Below are positions 43,604-53,518 of a DNA stretch of 64,000 nt, piece by piece; within the stretch, counting starts at the first letter, position 1, and each line of letters opens with the position of its first letter. The position numbers and the translations under genes are program-made. A model generated the notes under the pieces. It worked only from the letters and a program-made list of their open reading frames with translations, was not told the DNA's origin and did no database searches. Source of the DNA: Limosilactobacillus oris (GTDB taxonomy: Bacteria > Bacillota > Bacilli > Lactobacillales > Lactobacillaceae); NCBI RefSeq assembly GCF_025311495.1, contig NZ_CP104398.1:1798001-1862000 (forward strand), read 5' to 3'.

Positions 43604-46471
43604 ATGGAAGCCAAGAAACGGTTTAAATTATACAAAAGCGGGAAATTGTGGTGCTGTGCAGCAGTCGCCTTTGGGGTAATGGCGTTTGGTACGGTTAATG
43701 GACAGGCCGATGATGTCACGCCAGCTACTACGACGAGCCAGGTCAGTGCGGCGGCTAGTCAAGTTGCAACCCCAACAGCCAGCACTGATTCGACGACCAA
43801 CGCGACGCCGGAAAGTACCGTTACGGCTGGTACGCAAACCAGCGGCACAGCGGCTAATGACAAGACGACCGCAAAGAGTGCGACCGCTGCTGCAACGACG
43901 ACCCTGAATGTTCAGCAAGTGAGTGCCACACCAGTCAGTGCTAATGCCGTGACGACGGCGGCCTATGCAGCAAGCAACAATTTATCCACTGCGGACACGA
44001 TAGACATCTCGGCCTACCAGCCGAACATTTCCGAAGAAACGTTCCGGCAGTACCACAACCAGGGAATCAACAATGTTGTGGTCAAGCTGTCGGAAAGTAC
44101 CGGCTGGACCAGTGGGCCCGCCCAACAGCAGGTTTCCCGGGCCCAGGCGGCGGGGATGACGGTCTCGGCTTACCACTTTGTGCGCTTTACGACTGCTGCA
44201 CAGGCTCAAGCAGAGGCCCAGCTCTTTGCCCGGACGGCTCGTGCGGTTGGGTTGGGGAATGATACGCTGATGATTGCGGACGTCGAAAGCGTTCCCCAGA
44301 CACAATACGCGGGGATTGTCAACAACTTGAATGTCTTCTGGCAAACGCTGAGTTCGCTGGGCTTCAATAACCACGGGGTCTACACCGGTCTGTACTATGA
44401 CCAGCAGTACAACGTTAGCTCCACGGTCGGTAAGGCCCGGACCTGGGTTGCCATGTACTACCTGGACTACTCCGCTAATGCAACCCGGAGTAACTACATA
44501 CGGAGCTTGGGCTACGGGGCTTGGCAGTATACTGACAGATGGAATGGTATTGATGGCTCCATTGACTTTGGGATGTTTGCAAACTATGCCGGCCACCAGA
44601 CGACTAGTGCAGCGAACTTGGATAACTTTAGTATTAACGCCAATAACAACACCCTCGATGTTGCCGGCTGGTTTGCTGATAACAACAATCAGGGGAAGGG
44701 CAACCGTTATGTGATTTTACTGGATCAGGACAACGGTAACCGGGAACTGGTCCGGCAACAGGTTCAGGCAGTGAGCCGTCCAGATGTTGCCAATGCTTAT
44801 CCTGATATTTATGGTACTAATAATTCCGGTTTCAACGCTAGTTTTGCCTTAACTGGTAGCTTGGCAGATGCAATTGCTAACGGTCATCATATTAGAGTTC
44901 TAATCCGCTACACTAGCTCGGCTGATGGTAATAGCGACTACAATGACCACACCTTTGATGGGGCAGTACTGAACAAGAACGTCGCCTTCTTAGATAATAT
45001 GACGACTAGTGCCGCTGGAATCTATGTTGCCGGTTGGCATGCGGCTGACCAGAGTATTAATCGACCATACCATTACGTCATTTTGTATGATGCTACCACT
45101 AAATCTGAAATCGCACGGCAACAGATTGACAGCATTAACCGAAAAGATGTTGAACGTGTCAATTCGGACGTTTACAACAGTGCTAATTCAGGGTTCAGTG
45201 CCAATTTCTTGATGAATACTGCCCTCCGAACAGCAATTCAAAATGGTGATGCCATTCAAGTGATCAGTCGCTATACTGATGATGCTAATGGGGATGGCAA
45301 TATGGTTGACTACTGGTTTGCCCCGCAGTCTTATAACCAGAACCAGGCTTGCATAGATGACTTTAGTATCTACAACAATCAGTTACGGGTCACTGGCTGG
45401 CATGCGGCAGATCAGTCGGTGGTAGAACCAATTCAGTGGATTATCTTGATTGATAACCAAACTGGAAAAGAAATTACACGAGCCAAGGCTATTACGACTA
45501 GTCGTAGTGATATCCAAGCAGTTTATCCTAATATTTTAAATGCTAATAATTCCGGTTTCACTGCTAGTTTCGATATTGTAAATATTCCCGCATTGCGTGC
45601 TGCAATTCTGGCGGGTCATTCACTAAAAGCGGTTGCTCGGTATTCTGATGATAATCAGTGGGGTGAAGGGCACCGGGTAGATTACTGGTTTAACAATAAT
45701 GTCAAGAATTTCTATAATAGCCAGAGTGCCCAACAGCTTGAAACATTTGGTGTCAATGGTAATAATATTGTAGCCACTGGTTGGTATGCGGATAGCAGGA
45801 GCGTGGCTGCCAAGGCAATGTACATTATCCTATTTGATGCAACCACTAATCACGAGTTAGGGCGGCAAAAAGTAAATTCTTCTGATTGCCAACGTCCGGA
45901 TATTGCTAGTTCAAACAGTAGTATTGCTAACGCAGAGATGAGTGGCTTCAAGGCTAGTTTCAGCATTAGTAATCCTAATATTGCGCAAGCACTCAAGAAT
46001 GGGGACCGTCTTCAAGTTGTTGCGCGGTACACTGATGATGAGCAATGGGGAGAAGGCAATTACGCCCAATACTGGTTTGCACCACAGAGCCTCCAGAGTA
46101 ACGAGGGCTTCTTAGACTCCATGCGGGTCAATAGTAACGGTAGTATTCAGGCTACTGGTTGGCATGCTAGTAATCAAGTAGCTGGCCGACCGTACCACTA
46201 CGTAATTCTATACGACGCAACTACTGGGCATGAGTTAACACGGACTAACGTTGAAAATATTATTCAACGTCCCGACGTTCAAAAAGCATACCCGGGCATT
46301 TATAATAGTTTGAATTCAGGATTTAACGTCAACTTTGCTAGTTCTCCGGCTATTCGTCAGGCAATCAATGAAGGCCACAACCTTCAGATTATTGATCGTT
46401 ATAGTGCTGACAACTATGGTAATAGTGACTACGTAGACTACTGGTTCACTCCGCGGCGTCTATCCCTGTAA
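43604..46471 (+). CDS. Secreted GH25 muramidase with five RDV repeats
   Basis: A 955-residue lysozyme-type muramidase. It has a KxYKxGKxW signal (KLYKSGKLW), an Ala/Thr-rich linker (about residues 35-128) and a GH25 domain (about 129-332). The active-site Asp is residue 134 in DTIDISAYQ, and the DxE pair is Asp 226/Glu 228 in MIADVES. Five RDV repeats (about 338-950) follow. As in the GH73 protein, the enzyme domain precedes the repeats. ATG 43604 is preceded by AAGGAAG; an in-frame ATG 12 codons upstream lacks leader space. It directly follows rmlD. Confidence 0.9.
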   Translation: MEAKKRFKLYKSGKLWCCAAVAFGVMAFGTVNGQADDVTPATTTSQVSAAASQVATPTASTDSTTNATPESTVTAGTQTSGTAANDKTTAKSATAAATTTLNVQQVSATPVSANAVTTAAYAASNNLSTADTIDISAYQPNISEETFRQYHNQGINNVVVKLSESTGWTSGPAQQQVSRAQAAGMTVSAYHFVRFTTAAQAQAEAQLFARTARAVGLGNDTLMIADVESVPQTQYAGIVNNLNVFWQTLSSLGFNNHGVYTGLYYDQQYNVSSTVGKARTWVAMYYLDYSANATRSNYIRSLGYGAWQYTDRWNGIDGSIDFGMFANYAGHQTTSAANLDNFSINANNNTLDVAGWFADNNNQGKGNRYVILLDQDNGNRELVRQQVQAVSRPDVANAYPDIYGTNNSGFNASFALTGSLADAIANGHHIRVLIRYTSSADGNSDYNDHTFDGAVLNKNVAFLDNMTTSAAGIYVAGWHAADQSINRPYHYVILYDATTKSEIARQQIDSINRKDVERVNSDVYNSANSGFSANFLMNTALRTAIQNGDAIQVISRYTDDANGDGNMVDYWFAPQSYNQNQACIDDFSIYNNQLRVTGWHAADQSVVEPIQWIILIDNQTGKEITRAKAITTSRSDIQAVYPNILNANNSGFTASFDIVNIPALRAAILAGHSLKAVARYSDDNQWGEGHRVDYWFNNNVKNFYNSQSAQQLETFGVNGNNIVATGWYADSRSVAAKAMYIILFDATTNHELGRQKVNSSDCQRPDIASSNSSIANAEMSGFKASFSISNPNIAQALKNGDRLQVVARYTDDEQWGEGNYAQYWFAPQSLQSNEGFLDSMRVNSNGSIQATGWHASNQVAGRPYHYVILYDATTGHELTRTNVENIIQRPDVQKAYPGIYNSLNSGFNVNFASSPAIRQAINEGHNLQIIDRYSADNYGNSDYVDYWFTPRRLSL
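44617..46465 (+). repeat. Five RDV-type repeats (GH25 protein)
   Basis: Units begin at NLDNF, FLDNM, CIDDF, QLETF and FLDSM. They are slightly longer than elsewhere, with an extra (A/L)R(A/T)AI(Q/L)xGH helix-like insertion between SGF and the RYS strand. Confidence 0.85.
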
Positions 46472-46537
46472 TATAATATCTATATCTATCTGTTGTATTA
46501 AGTTAAAAGCACCTCACAGGTAAACATGTGAACAAAC

Positions 46538-46577
46538 AGAAAAGGCGTCATCAGCAGAAGCCGATGGCGCCTTTTCT
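46538..46577. terminator. Bidirectional terminator
   Basis: The stem AGAAAAGGCG(T)CATC / GATG(G)CGCCTTTTCT lies between the GH25 gene and the convergent pseudogene. Confidence 0.8.
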
Positions 46578-46603
46578 AATGTTATTGAGAATGTTTTGAG
46601 CGA

Positions 46604-47073
46604 CTACTCTACCATTTTGAGATAGTGTTTCGCCTCAGCAGGCGATAGCTGATAAGTATCGCTAAGGCTACTGAGAATTTCACTTTTAGCAATTCCTAGG
46701 TTATGCAGTAGCTTAGCAGTAAGTTTAATGTCTTTTGTTTGCTGGTGGGCTTTTCCTTCTGCTAACCCTTTTTCCATGCCTTCGTTTCGGGCGTCCATCA
46801 AGTCCAGTTCGTATTTCATAAAGAGTCGCCGCCTTCCTGGGTCCTGCTTAATTCTATCCATTTCATCGACAATTTGGCTAACAAGGGGGTCGCCTGCAAT
46901 AACCTGGTTGTGCATGAGTTTAAGGAAAACTTGTAGCTTTATATTATCACGAAAATTAGTTGCTTTGGCATTAAAAACGATTAGTTGTTGTCCTGTTCCG
47001 GCAGCTAATTGGCAATTGTCAGCCGCTTCCACTTAGCAGCAGCCATTTGCAATTATTCTTCTCGATTTATCAT
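46604..47073 (-). pseudogene. Rpn-type PD-(D/E)XK nuclease/transposase remnant
   Basis: An open frame of 142 codons encodes only the C-terminal helical half of this family (LFMKYELDLMDARNEGMEKGLAEGKA is the typical region). The N-terminal nuclease core is missing. A good AAGGAGG and ATG survive upstream at 47073, but that frame reads MINREE and stops after six codons, so an internal deletion plus frame change removed about half the gene. Intact relatives are roughly 300 residues. It is bounded by terminators on both sides. Confidence 0.75.
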
Positions 47074-47138
47074 CTAACTTCCTCCTTGTACTAATTAAAT
47101 ACGGGAGAATGATGAGATTGCATGATATTAGCATTACT

Positions 47139-47172
47139 AAAAAGCAAGCCACCCAAACGTAGCTTGCTTTTA
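47139..47172 (-). terminator. Rho-independent terminator of the LCP gene
   Basis: The stem AAAAGCAAGC / GCTTGCTTTT just beyond the LCP stop on the minus strand. Confidence 0.8.
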
Positions 47173-47176
47173 TTAC

Positions 47177-48442
47177 TTAGTATTCAGCTTCAAATGATGA
47201 GGAACGAGTTCGGGATGAACTTGAGTGTCCACCAGAAACCGTATCGTTGCCATTCCCGCTGCCGGGGTCGTTGTAAGAAGCACCGCCAGGCAGGATAAAG
47301 TCAGTGTTGTTATAGCCGTCGTAGTTTGGCTGGGACTTGTACATCCGGGTTTCGTGGTTGGTTACCGTTACCGGCTTCAAGCCGAGCTGCTTCCGGACCA
47401 GTTTGGAAATTCGGTTGATCTCCTTTGGGCTGGCGATTTGGAAGGAAACCCCGTCAATCGTGGCGTTTTGCCCTTGGAAGTGGTAAGTAGAGACGTTATT
47501 CATCGCGCTGTGGTAATTACCATATAAGGTGGCAATGTCATCAATTGGGATGTTGGTCTTTACCCCGTCCCCAACGGCGTCCATGATCTTGTTGGCCGAG
47601 CTGATGGAGCCGGACTTCTTAAACTTGGTGATGACACTCGACAAGATTTGTTGCTGCCGTTTCTGCCGGCCATAATCGTTATTCGGGTCCTCATAGCGCA
47701 TCCGGGAATACTTTAGTGCTTGTTCCCCATTCAGGTGTTGCTTGCCCTTCTTGAAGTGGTGCCCCTCGTAAGTGAAGGCAAACGGGTTATCAACCTCGAC
47801 GCCGCCGAGGGAGTTAACGACCTTCTTGAGGACGCCCATGTTGATGACCGCATAGTAGTCGATTGGCACATCAAGCAGTTCACTGACCTGCTTAACGGTC
47901 TGCTTAGGACCGCCAATCGAGTAAGCGGCGTTGATTTTGACGTAATCAGCACCATCATCGGTGTTGACCCGGACTAAGGTATCCCGGGGGATACTGGTCA
48001 TCGTGATCCGTTTCGTTTTGGGGTTGATGGTAAATAACTCAATTGAGTCGGTGTTACCTCCCTTGTTTCCCCGGTCGAGAGCCCCGACGTCGGTCCCCAT
48101 GGCGAGGACGGAAACGGGTTCACCCTTTTGGAGTTTCTTGCTGATTTTGCCATCACCGTTACTAAAGACTCCGGTTGCCATCTGGTGGACTTTGTGGTAT
48201 TCGTACAGGCCGCCGGCAGCCACGAGGACGATCAGCAGCCAGATTAACCACTTCATCCATTTAGGCGCGTGGTAGTGGTGCTTTTCAGGAACCGGCGGCG
48301 GGGTTGGTCGTCCGCCCCCTTGCAGGTGTGGGCGTCGGTGGTGGTGCTCGTGCGGCTCGCTATGATGAGCATTTTCGTAGATTTTCTTTTCTAGTCTTTT
48401 ACGGTATTCTTCGCGCGATTCGCGATGATCGTTATTGTCCAT
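47177..48442 (-). CDS. LytR-CpsA-Psr (LCP) wall-polymer ligase
   Basis: LCP enzymes transfer lipid-linked wall polymers (teichoic acid, capsule) onto peptidoglycan. A 70-residue His/Pro-rich cytoplasmic tail precedes one membrane helix (about residues 62-82). The LCP catalytic domain follows, with VLAMGTDVG, the NTDSIELFTINPKTKRITMTSIPRDTLV region, NAAYSIGGP and YSRMRYEDPNNDYGRQKRQQQ, which hold the conserved Asp and Arg residues that bind pyrophosphate. The C-terminus is Ser-rich. The gene is monocistronic with its own promoter. It is a good candidate for attaching the locus's polymer to the wall. Confidence 0.92.
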   Translation of the reverse strand: MDNNDHRESREEYRKRLEKKIYENAHHSEPHEHHHRRPHLQGGGRPTPPPVPEKHHYHAPKWMKWLIWLLIVLVAAGGLYEYHKVHQMATGVFSNGDGKISKKLQKGEPVSVLAMGTDVGALDRGNKGGNTDSIELFTINPKTKRITMTSIPRDTLVRVNTDDGADYVKINAAYSIGGPKQTVKQVSELLDVPIDYYAVINMGVLKKVVNSLGGVEVDNPFAFTYEGHHFKKGKQHLNGEQALKYSRMRYEDPNNDYGRQKRQQQILSSVITKFKKSGSISSANKIMDAVGDGVKTNIPIDDIATLYGNYHSAMNNVSTYHFQGQNATIDGVSFQIASPKEINRISKLVRKQLGLKPVTVTNHETRMYKSQPNYDGYNNTDFILPGGASYNDPGSGNGNDTVSGGHSSSSRTRSSSFEAEY

Positions 48443-48480
48443 TACAAATGTACCCCTGTAAATTATTTCTAACGTTACCT

Positions 48481-48510
48481 AATATAGCAAAGAATGTTGG
48501 GGCAATTCAA
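48481..48510 (-). promoter_or_regulatory. LCP promoter
   Basis: On the minus strand, TTGAAT, an 18-base spacer, then TGC-TATATT (extended -10), ahead of the LCP gene. Confidence 0.6.
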
Positions 48511-48597
48511 TGCCATAATAGTAGTTTAACTTTTCCATAAACTTTTATAAAGACTCTCCGGAAAAATTTCGTAATTGCGACTCGTTGATTTCTAAAC

Positions 48598-48626
48598 TTG
48601 AAGAAAGAAAATGTTTAGGTGATAAT
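48598..48626 (+). promoter_or_regulatory. Promoter of the LTA-synthase-like gene
   Basis: TTGAAG, a 17-base spacer, then GATAAT, with the transcript start expected about 25 bases before the ATG. Confidence 0.6.
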
Positions 48627-48658
48627 AGTTTAGATAATCAAAAAGAGGAATCTAAGAA

Positions 48659-51577
48659 ATGCGAAAAGTGAAGAGCAACCTGATTTGGATAGTAATTTTA
48701 TTTTGGCTTGGTGGAGCACAGGTTTACTGGAACTTAGCCCCACATCTTGCAAGCTATAATACGGCGAGCTTGCATACCAGCGCGTACCTAATCCTAAAGG
48801 GGCTGACCTTGGTTGGCCCCGACCTGCTGGTCATCCTGCTGGGGTACTATGTTTACCATTGTTCACATAAAGAGTCAATGGTGATTACAACCTGGCTAAA
48901 CACGCTGGTACTGGGTTGCCTGCTTAGCCTGATGATTGCGTTAACGAACAACGACATCAGCTATTACCCATTGACGATTTATAGTAGTATGCTACCAGTT
49001 CTTCGGAATTCTTATCCTCTAATTACAGGAATTATGCTGGGGATAGTTGCTTCTAGTATTATTTCTTCAAAGCCCCCAAAGCAGCGGCAGTTAGTAGCAC
49101 TGCTTTGGGGTATTCTCGCTGTGCCGTTCTTTAACCCGGTTAATGTGTGGGGGTGGAACGATAATTTTTTGGCGCTATTCTACGCTTGCCTGTTTATTCT
49201 GGGCGGTAATTTGAAACCCGCCAAGAAGCTCTGGCAGTGGGGCGGCTTCGCTTTTGCTAGTTTAAGTGCTGCTCTGCTCATCCAAGGATTAATGCCCTTT
49301 CTTAGCCTTGACGGCTCGACCATCAATCGTTTTACGACGGTTACCAATGTTCTGAATGTGGTAACGGCATATATGATAGCTGGACTGCTGGTCAATGTGC
49401 TGGTAAAGCCGGTGCCTAATTACCTCTTATCTGTAGCCGTTATTTTAACAAATAGTTCTGTGCTCGCTGTATTAGCCGCACTTGCTGACGAAAAAATAGT
49501 TGCTCATTCTACAGTCCGGACCGCAGTGCTGACTGTAATAGTAATCGCTCTTGCCCTTTGTATTGCGGGAGCATGGCAGTGGCTTCTGCACAGACGGTGG
49601 GCGCGAAGAATAATTCAGCGGATTGACCAATTTGCGTCACAAGATTTTGCTGGACAAAGAGTAGCAGTAAGGAAGACACTAAGGAAACTTGACCCAGATT
49701 TAATGTTAGCTGCTATTTCCTATATTGTAGCGGTTGCTTCAATGTTGCTGATGAATGATAGCTGGCGAATTCAGCCGAACGTCGGCCCGGACTACAATAT
49801 TATTACTTACGCCTTTACACAACGGGGGCTACTGTTATTGCTGGCAACACTCCTCATCTTCACGGTCGTTAAGTTTATTCAGGCGATCAGCAAGCGGTAC
49901 TGGCTTAGCCTGGCGGTTGTGATTATGATTAGTTGCGCCTTTATAATTGCCAACCGTGAAAAGATTGCTGCTCGTAACGAACCGCTTTTGCCATCGGATA
50001 TGGCAATGGTAAGGGTAGCGGGAAGCCTTTTTGGAATGGTTGCTCCGGCTCTTTGGATTGGTGTTGGAACGGGACTGGTTATCTTAGTCGGGCTGGTTTA
50101 TTGGCTGGAAAAGAAGCACCCGGTCGAGCTGGCGTTTAAGAAATACTGGCGACTGACTTATCTCCTACTAGCACCGTTCCTCTTTGCCAGTTGTTTGTTT
50201 TGGAACCATTCTGGGACACCATTGAATAACCTCTTAACGTCCTTGGGTGACCAGCCAATGTTTTACAACCAGTTAAGTGGTGCACGGATTAACGGCCCAC
50301 TAATTCAGTTTATGAATAACGTTGACGTCAGGGTGATGGATCAGCCCGCTGGCTATTCTCGAGCCCGGATGGAACAGATTGTTAACAAGTATCAGAAACA
50401 GGCGGGAAGGATTAACAACCACCGGCAAAATGAGCTATCCCAGCAGACGGTTATTTTCAACCTGAGTGAAAGTTTCTCTGACCCGAACCGAGTTCCGGGA
50501 GTTAAGCTGAAAAGCAACCCAATCCCTGCAATCAAGGAATTGCAAAAAAATAATACAGGGGGGGTGATGATTAGTTCTGGCTATGGTGGTGGAACGGCCA
50601 ACATGGAATATATGACCTTGACGGGTTATAGTATCAGTAACTTTTCGCCGACCCTGCCAGTTCCGTATACCCAGCTGGTTAATAAGCTGAAGGCCAACCC
50701 TTCCATCGTGGATAGCTTTAACCACGCGGTGGCTATTCACCCGTATATCGGTACCTTTTATAACCGAACGAGTGTCTACCAGAAATTTGGCTTTGATCAG
50801 TTTTTCTACCTGGGGAGCAAGGATAAGATTAGACACCAGTACCGAATCGATAACAGCCCCTACCTGTCTGACCAGACTGCTTACCAAAACGTTTTTGACC
50901 AGTTAAAATCCTACCGTCATGGTCAATTTATTAACCTGGTGACTATGCAAAACCACTTCCCGTATTCCGATAATTACTATCGGCACCTTAATCGCTACCG
51001 GTCCGTCGGTGTGTCAAACGGTACCAGTGCCAATGAGGTTGACGAGTTTAGCACCGAAATTCACTATACTAATAACGCTGTTAAGCACTTTATCAAGCAG
51101 ATTGATGGGATTAACCGGCCAATTACGATTGTTTTTTACGGTGACCACTTGCCGGGAATCTACCAGAATAACATGGCAAAAGATGGGGTAAAATTGCACG
51201 AGACCGAGTACTTTATTTACTCTAATAAGTATGCTCGGGCCCATGGTGCGAAGAACTTTAAGCAAGGCACGGCGGTAGTAAGTCCCAACGACTTTATTGC
51301 CATGGTTGCCAAACAAACTAATTCCAAGGTTACTTGGTATCAAGCGTTATTAACAGATGTCTTTGAAAAGCTTCCAGCGATGGCAAAAAACGTGGAGGCC
51401 AAGGGTGATGTTAATACAGCCAAAGCGGTAGCACGCACAGACTTTGTCAATGATCAGGGTAAGCTGGTTAAGGAAAGCAGCCTGACTAAGCAGCAAAAGC
51501 AGCTGCTACAAGATTACCGTCTCGTCCAGTATGACGTCACTGCGGGCAAGAAATACATGTTGAAATATTTGAAGTAG
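48659..51577 (+). CDS. LTA-synthase-like phosphoglycerol transferase, large membrane domain
   Basis: Sulfatase-fold enzyme of the lipoteichoic-acid synthase family: metal-binding Glu 604 in NLSESFSD, nucleophilic Thr 646 in YGGGTANMEYMTLTG, QNHFPY, and the Asp 829-His 830 pair in FYGDHLPG. It should transfer glycerol phosphate from phosphatidylglycerol. The N-terminal membrane part holds about twelve or more helices in 530 residues, far more than the five of classical LtaS, so this is a larger variant that may decorate another polymer. AGAGGAA precedes the ATG. It is monocistronic, with a promoter and terminator, divergent from the LCP gene. Confidence 0.85.
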   Translation: MRKVKSNLIWIVILFWLGGAQVYWNLAPHLASYNTASLHTSAYLILKGLTLVGPDLLVILLGYYVYHCSHKESMVITTWLNTLVLGCLLSLMIALTNNDISYYPLTIYSSMLPVLRNSYPLITGIMLGIVASSIISSKPPKQRQLVALLWGILAVPFFNPVNVWGWNDNFLALFYACLFILGGNLKPAKKLWQWGGFAFASLSAALLIQGLMPFLSLDGSTINRFTTVTNVLNVVTAYMIAGLLVNVLVKPVPNYLLSVAVILTNSSVLAVLAALADEKIVAHSTVRTAVLTVIVIALALCIAGAWQWLLHRRWARRIIQRIDQFASQDFAGQRVAVRKTLRKLDPDLMLAAISYIVAVASMLLMNDSWRIQPNVGPDYNIITYAFTQRGLLLLLATLLIFTVVKFIQAISKRYWLSLAVVIMISCAFIIANREKIAARNEPLLPSDMAMVRVAGSLFGMVAPALWIGVGTGLVILVGLVYWLEKKHPVELAFKKYWRLTYLLLAPFLFASCLFWNHSGTPLNNLLTSLGDQPMFYNQLSGARINGPLIQFMNNVDVRVMDQPAGYSRARMEQIVNKYQKQAGRINNHRQNELSQQTVIFNLSESFSDPNRVPGVKLKSNPIPAIKELQKNNTGGVMISSGYGGGTANMEYMTLTGYSISNFSPTLPVPYTQLVNKLKANPSIVDSFNHAVAIHPYIGTFYNRTSVYQKFGFDQFFYLGSKDKIRHQYRIDNSPYLSDQTAYQNVFDQLKSYRHGQFINLVTMQNHFPYSDNYYRHLNRYRSVGVSNGTSANEVDEFSTEIHYTNNAVKHFIKQIDGINRPITIVFYGDHLPGIYQNNMAKDGVKLHETEYFIYSNKYARAHGAKNFKQGTAVVSPNDFIAMVAKQTNSKVTWYQALLTDVFEKLPAMAKNVEAKGDVNTAKAVARTDFVNDQGKLVKESSLTKQQKQLLQDYRLVQYDVTAGKKYMLKYLK

Positions 51578-51581
51578 AGAC

Positions 51582-51614
51582 TAACCCTGTGTCGTTTGGC
51601 ACGGGGTTATTTTT
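51582..51614 (+). terminator. Rho-independent terminator
   Basis: A 10-bp stem TAACCCTGTG / CACGGGGTTA with T5 tail. Confidence 0.85.
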
Positions 51615-51788
51615 ATTAGGTGGACGGTAGTTGAAAAATGAGCTCTTTTCCTGAAAAAATCACTATTATTAGCCGGAATCGTTATAATAATACCGGTGAT
51701 TTAACCTTACGCCCGATTGCTTTACGCCCCAGAATATCTTAAAATATAAAAGATATTGCGCAATTTTAAATATGAAAGGAAAATACTG

Positions 51789-53369
51789 ATGATGTCACCA
51801 AAACAGCTTGCTGAAGCAGTGAATAAGCGGCGGACGTTCGCTATCATTTCGCACCCGGACGCGGGGAAGACGACGATTACCGAACAGCTCCTTCTTTTCG
51901 GGGGTGTAGTCCGGGAAGCTGGGACCGTTAAAGCCCGGAAGACCGGTAACTTTGCCAAGTCTGACTGGATGGAAATCGAAAAGAAGCGGGGAATCTCCGT
52001 CACTTCTTCCGTCATGCAGTTCGATTTTCAGGGTAAGCGGATCAATATTCTGGATACTCCAGGGCACGAAGACTTTTCCGAAGATACCTACCGGACACTG
52101 ATGGCCGTGGACTCCGCGGTCATGGTGATTGACTCCGCCAAGGGAATCGAGCCGCAGACCAAGAAGCTCTTCCAAATCTGTAAGATGCGGGGAATTCCGA
52201 TCTTTACCTTCATGAATAAGTTCGACCGGGATGCCCGGGAACCACTTGACCTCCTAAACGAAGTCGAGGACGTTTTGGGAATCGAAACCTACCCGATGAA
52301 CTGGCCAATCGGATCTGGTCACCAGTTTAAGGGAATCTACGACCGCTTTAACCACCGGGTGGCTCTGACCCACCCAGCAGACCCTGAAAACCCCTACCTG
52401 CCGCTGGATGAAGATGGCAACGTTCAGGGTGATAACCCGCTGGCTGGCGATGGTGAATGGCAGGATGCCCTGGACGGGATGGAACTCCTGGAAGTTGCCG
52501 GCAACGAATTGGACCGGGATAAGATTGCCAAGGGTGACCAGACACCAGTCTTCTTTGGCTCGGCATTGACGAACTTCGGGGTGCGGACCTTCTTGGAGAA
52601 CTACCTCCAGTTTGCCCCTGCGCCGGGTGAACACAAGACAGAAGACGGGGAGGTCATCAAGCCGTTGGCACCAGATTTCTCTGGCTTTGTCTTTAAGATT
52701 CAGGCCAACATGAACCCGCGGCACCGGGACCGGATTGCCTTTGTGCGGATCTGTTCGGGTGAGTTCGACCGGGGGATGGACGTTATCCTGGAGCGGACCA
52801 AGAAGCCGCTCCGCCTGTCAAACGTGACGGAGTTTATGGCGGATACCCGGGAAAACGTCGAAAACGCGGTTGCCGGGGACATTATTGGCCTGTACGATAC
52901 CGGGAATTTCCAGATCGGGGACTCGATTTACACCGGCAAACAGGACATTAAGTTTGAGAAGCTGCCGCAGTTTACACCGGAACTATTCATGCGGGTTTCG
53001 TCCAAGAACGTGATGAAGCAGAAGTCCTTCCACAAGGGGATCAACCAGTTGGTTCAGGAAGGGGCTGTCCAACTGTACCGGTCATACAGCACCAACGATT
53101 ACATTCTGGGTGCCGTGGGGCAGCTGCAGTTTGAAGTCTTTAAGTTCCGGATGAAGAACGAGTACAACTCGGACGTTGTCATGGAACAAATGGGGAGCAA
53201 GACGGCCCGCTGGATCGACCCAGAACAGCTGGACGAGAAGATGTCGTCTTCACGGAACATCCTGGTCAAGGACATCCACGACCAGCCACTCTTCCTGTTT
53301 GAAAACCAGTTTGCCGAAAACTGGTTCAAGCAGAAGTACCCGGACGTAAAGCTGACGGCGAAGTTGTAG
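51789..53369 (+). CDS. prfC: Peptide chain release factor 3
   Basis: A translational GTPase that recycles RF1/RF2 from the ribosome after termination. The G1 motif HPDAGKTT lies near residue 20, G3 is [11 protein letters not shown] and G4 is NKFDRD. RF3-specific C-terminal blocks such as [18 protein letters not shown] and [14 protein letters not shown] are present. The start is ATG 51789, eight bases after AAAGGA; the TTG frame extension upstream is not needed. The sequence is GC-rich and strongly codon-biased as expected for a housekeeping gene. TATAAT lies at 51683-51688. Confidence 0.97.
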   Translation: MMSPKQLAEAVNKRRTFAIISHPDAGKTTITEQLLLFGGVVREAGTVKARKTGNFAKSDWMEIEKKRGISVTSSVMQFDFQGKRINILDTPGHEDFSEDTYRTLMAVDSAVMVIDSAKGIEPQTKKLFQICKMRGIPIFTFMNKFDRDAREPLDLLNEVEDVLGIETYPMNWPIGSGHQFKGIYDRFNHRVALTHPADPENPYLPLDEDGNVQGDNPLAGDGEWQDALDGMELLEVAGNELDRDKIAKGDQTPVFFGSALTNFGVRTFLENYLQFAPAPGEHKTEDGEVIKPLAPDFSGFVFKIQANMNPRHRDRIAFVRICSGEFDRGMDVILERTKKPLRLSNVTEFMADTRENVENAVAGDIIGLYDTGNFQIGDSIYTGKQDIKFEKLPQFTPELFMRVSSKNVMKQKSFHKGINQLVQEGAVQLYRSYSTNDYILGAVGQLQFEVFKFRMKNEYNSDVVMEQMGSKTARWIDPEQLDEKMSSSRNILVKDIHDQPLFLFENQFAENWFKQKYPDVKLTAKL

Positions 53370-53397
53370 GGGGGATATGACAATATTACCGGATAAC

Positions 53398-53427
53398 TTG
53401 TTTTAATCAGACGCAATGTGCTAAAAT
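53398..53427 (+). promoter_or_regulatory. Promoter of the wzy-wzz pair
   Basis: TTGTTT, an 18-base spacer, then TGC-TAAAAT (extended -10). Confidence 0.55.
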
Positions 53428-53518
53428 TACTTCTGTTTTTAATTACTCCCACAGCCAGTAGTTATCAAGAATTAAATTAACAAAATTCATTTAACCGTTC
53501 TTGAAAGGAGTTAGTAAG

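Noticed and set aside
24199-46465. Regularly spaced repeats that could suggest CRISPR or a DNA satellite
   Set aside because: The period is about 350 bases, the repeats are in frame, and similarity is at protein level; there are no short identical repeats with unique spacers.
51732-51756. AATATCTT/AAGATATT inverted repeat upstream of prfC
   Set aside because: A/T-only short palindrome in an AT-rich leader; no independent support for a regulatory role.
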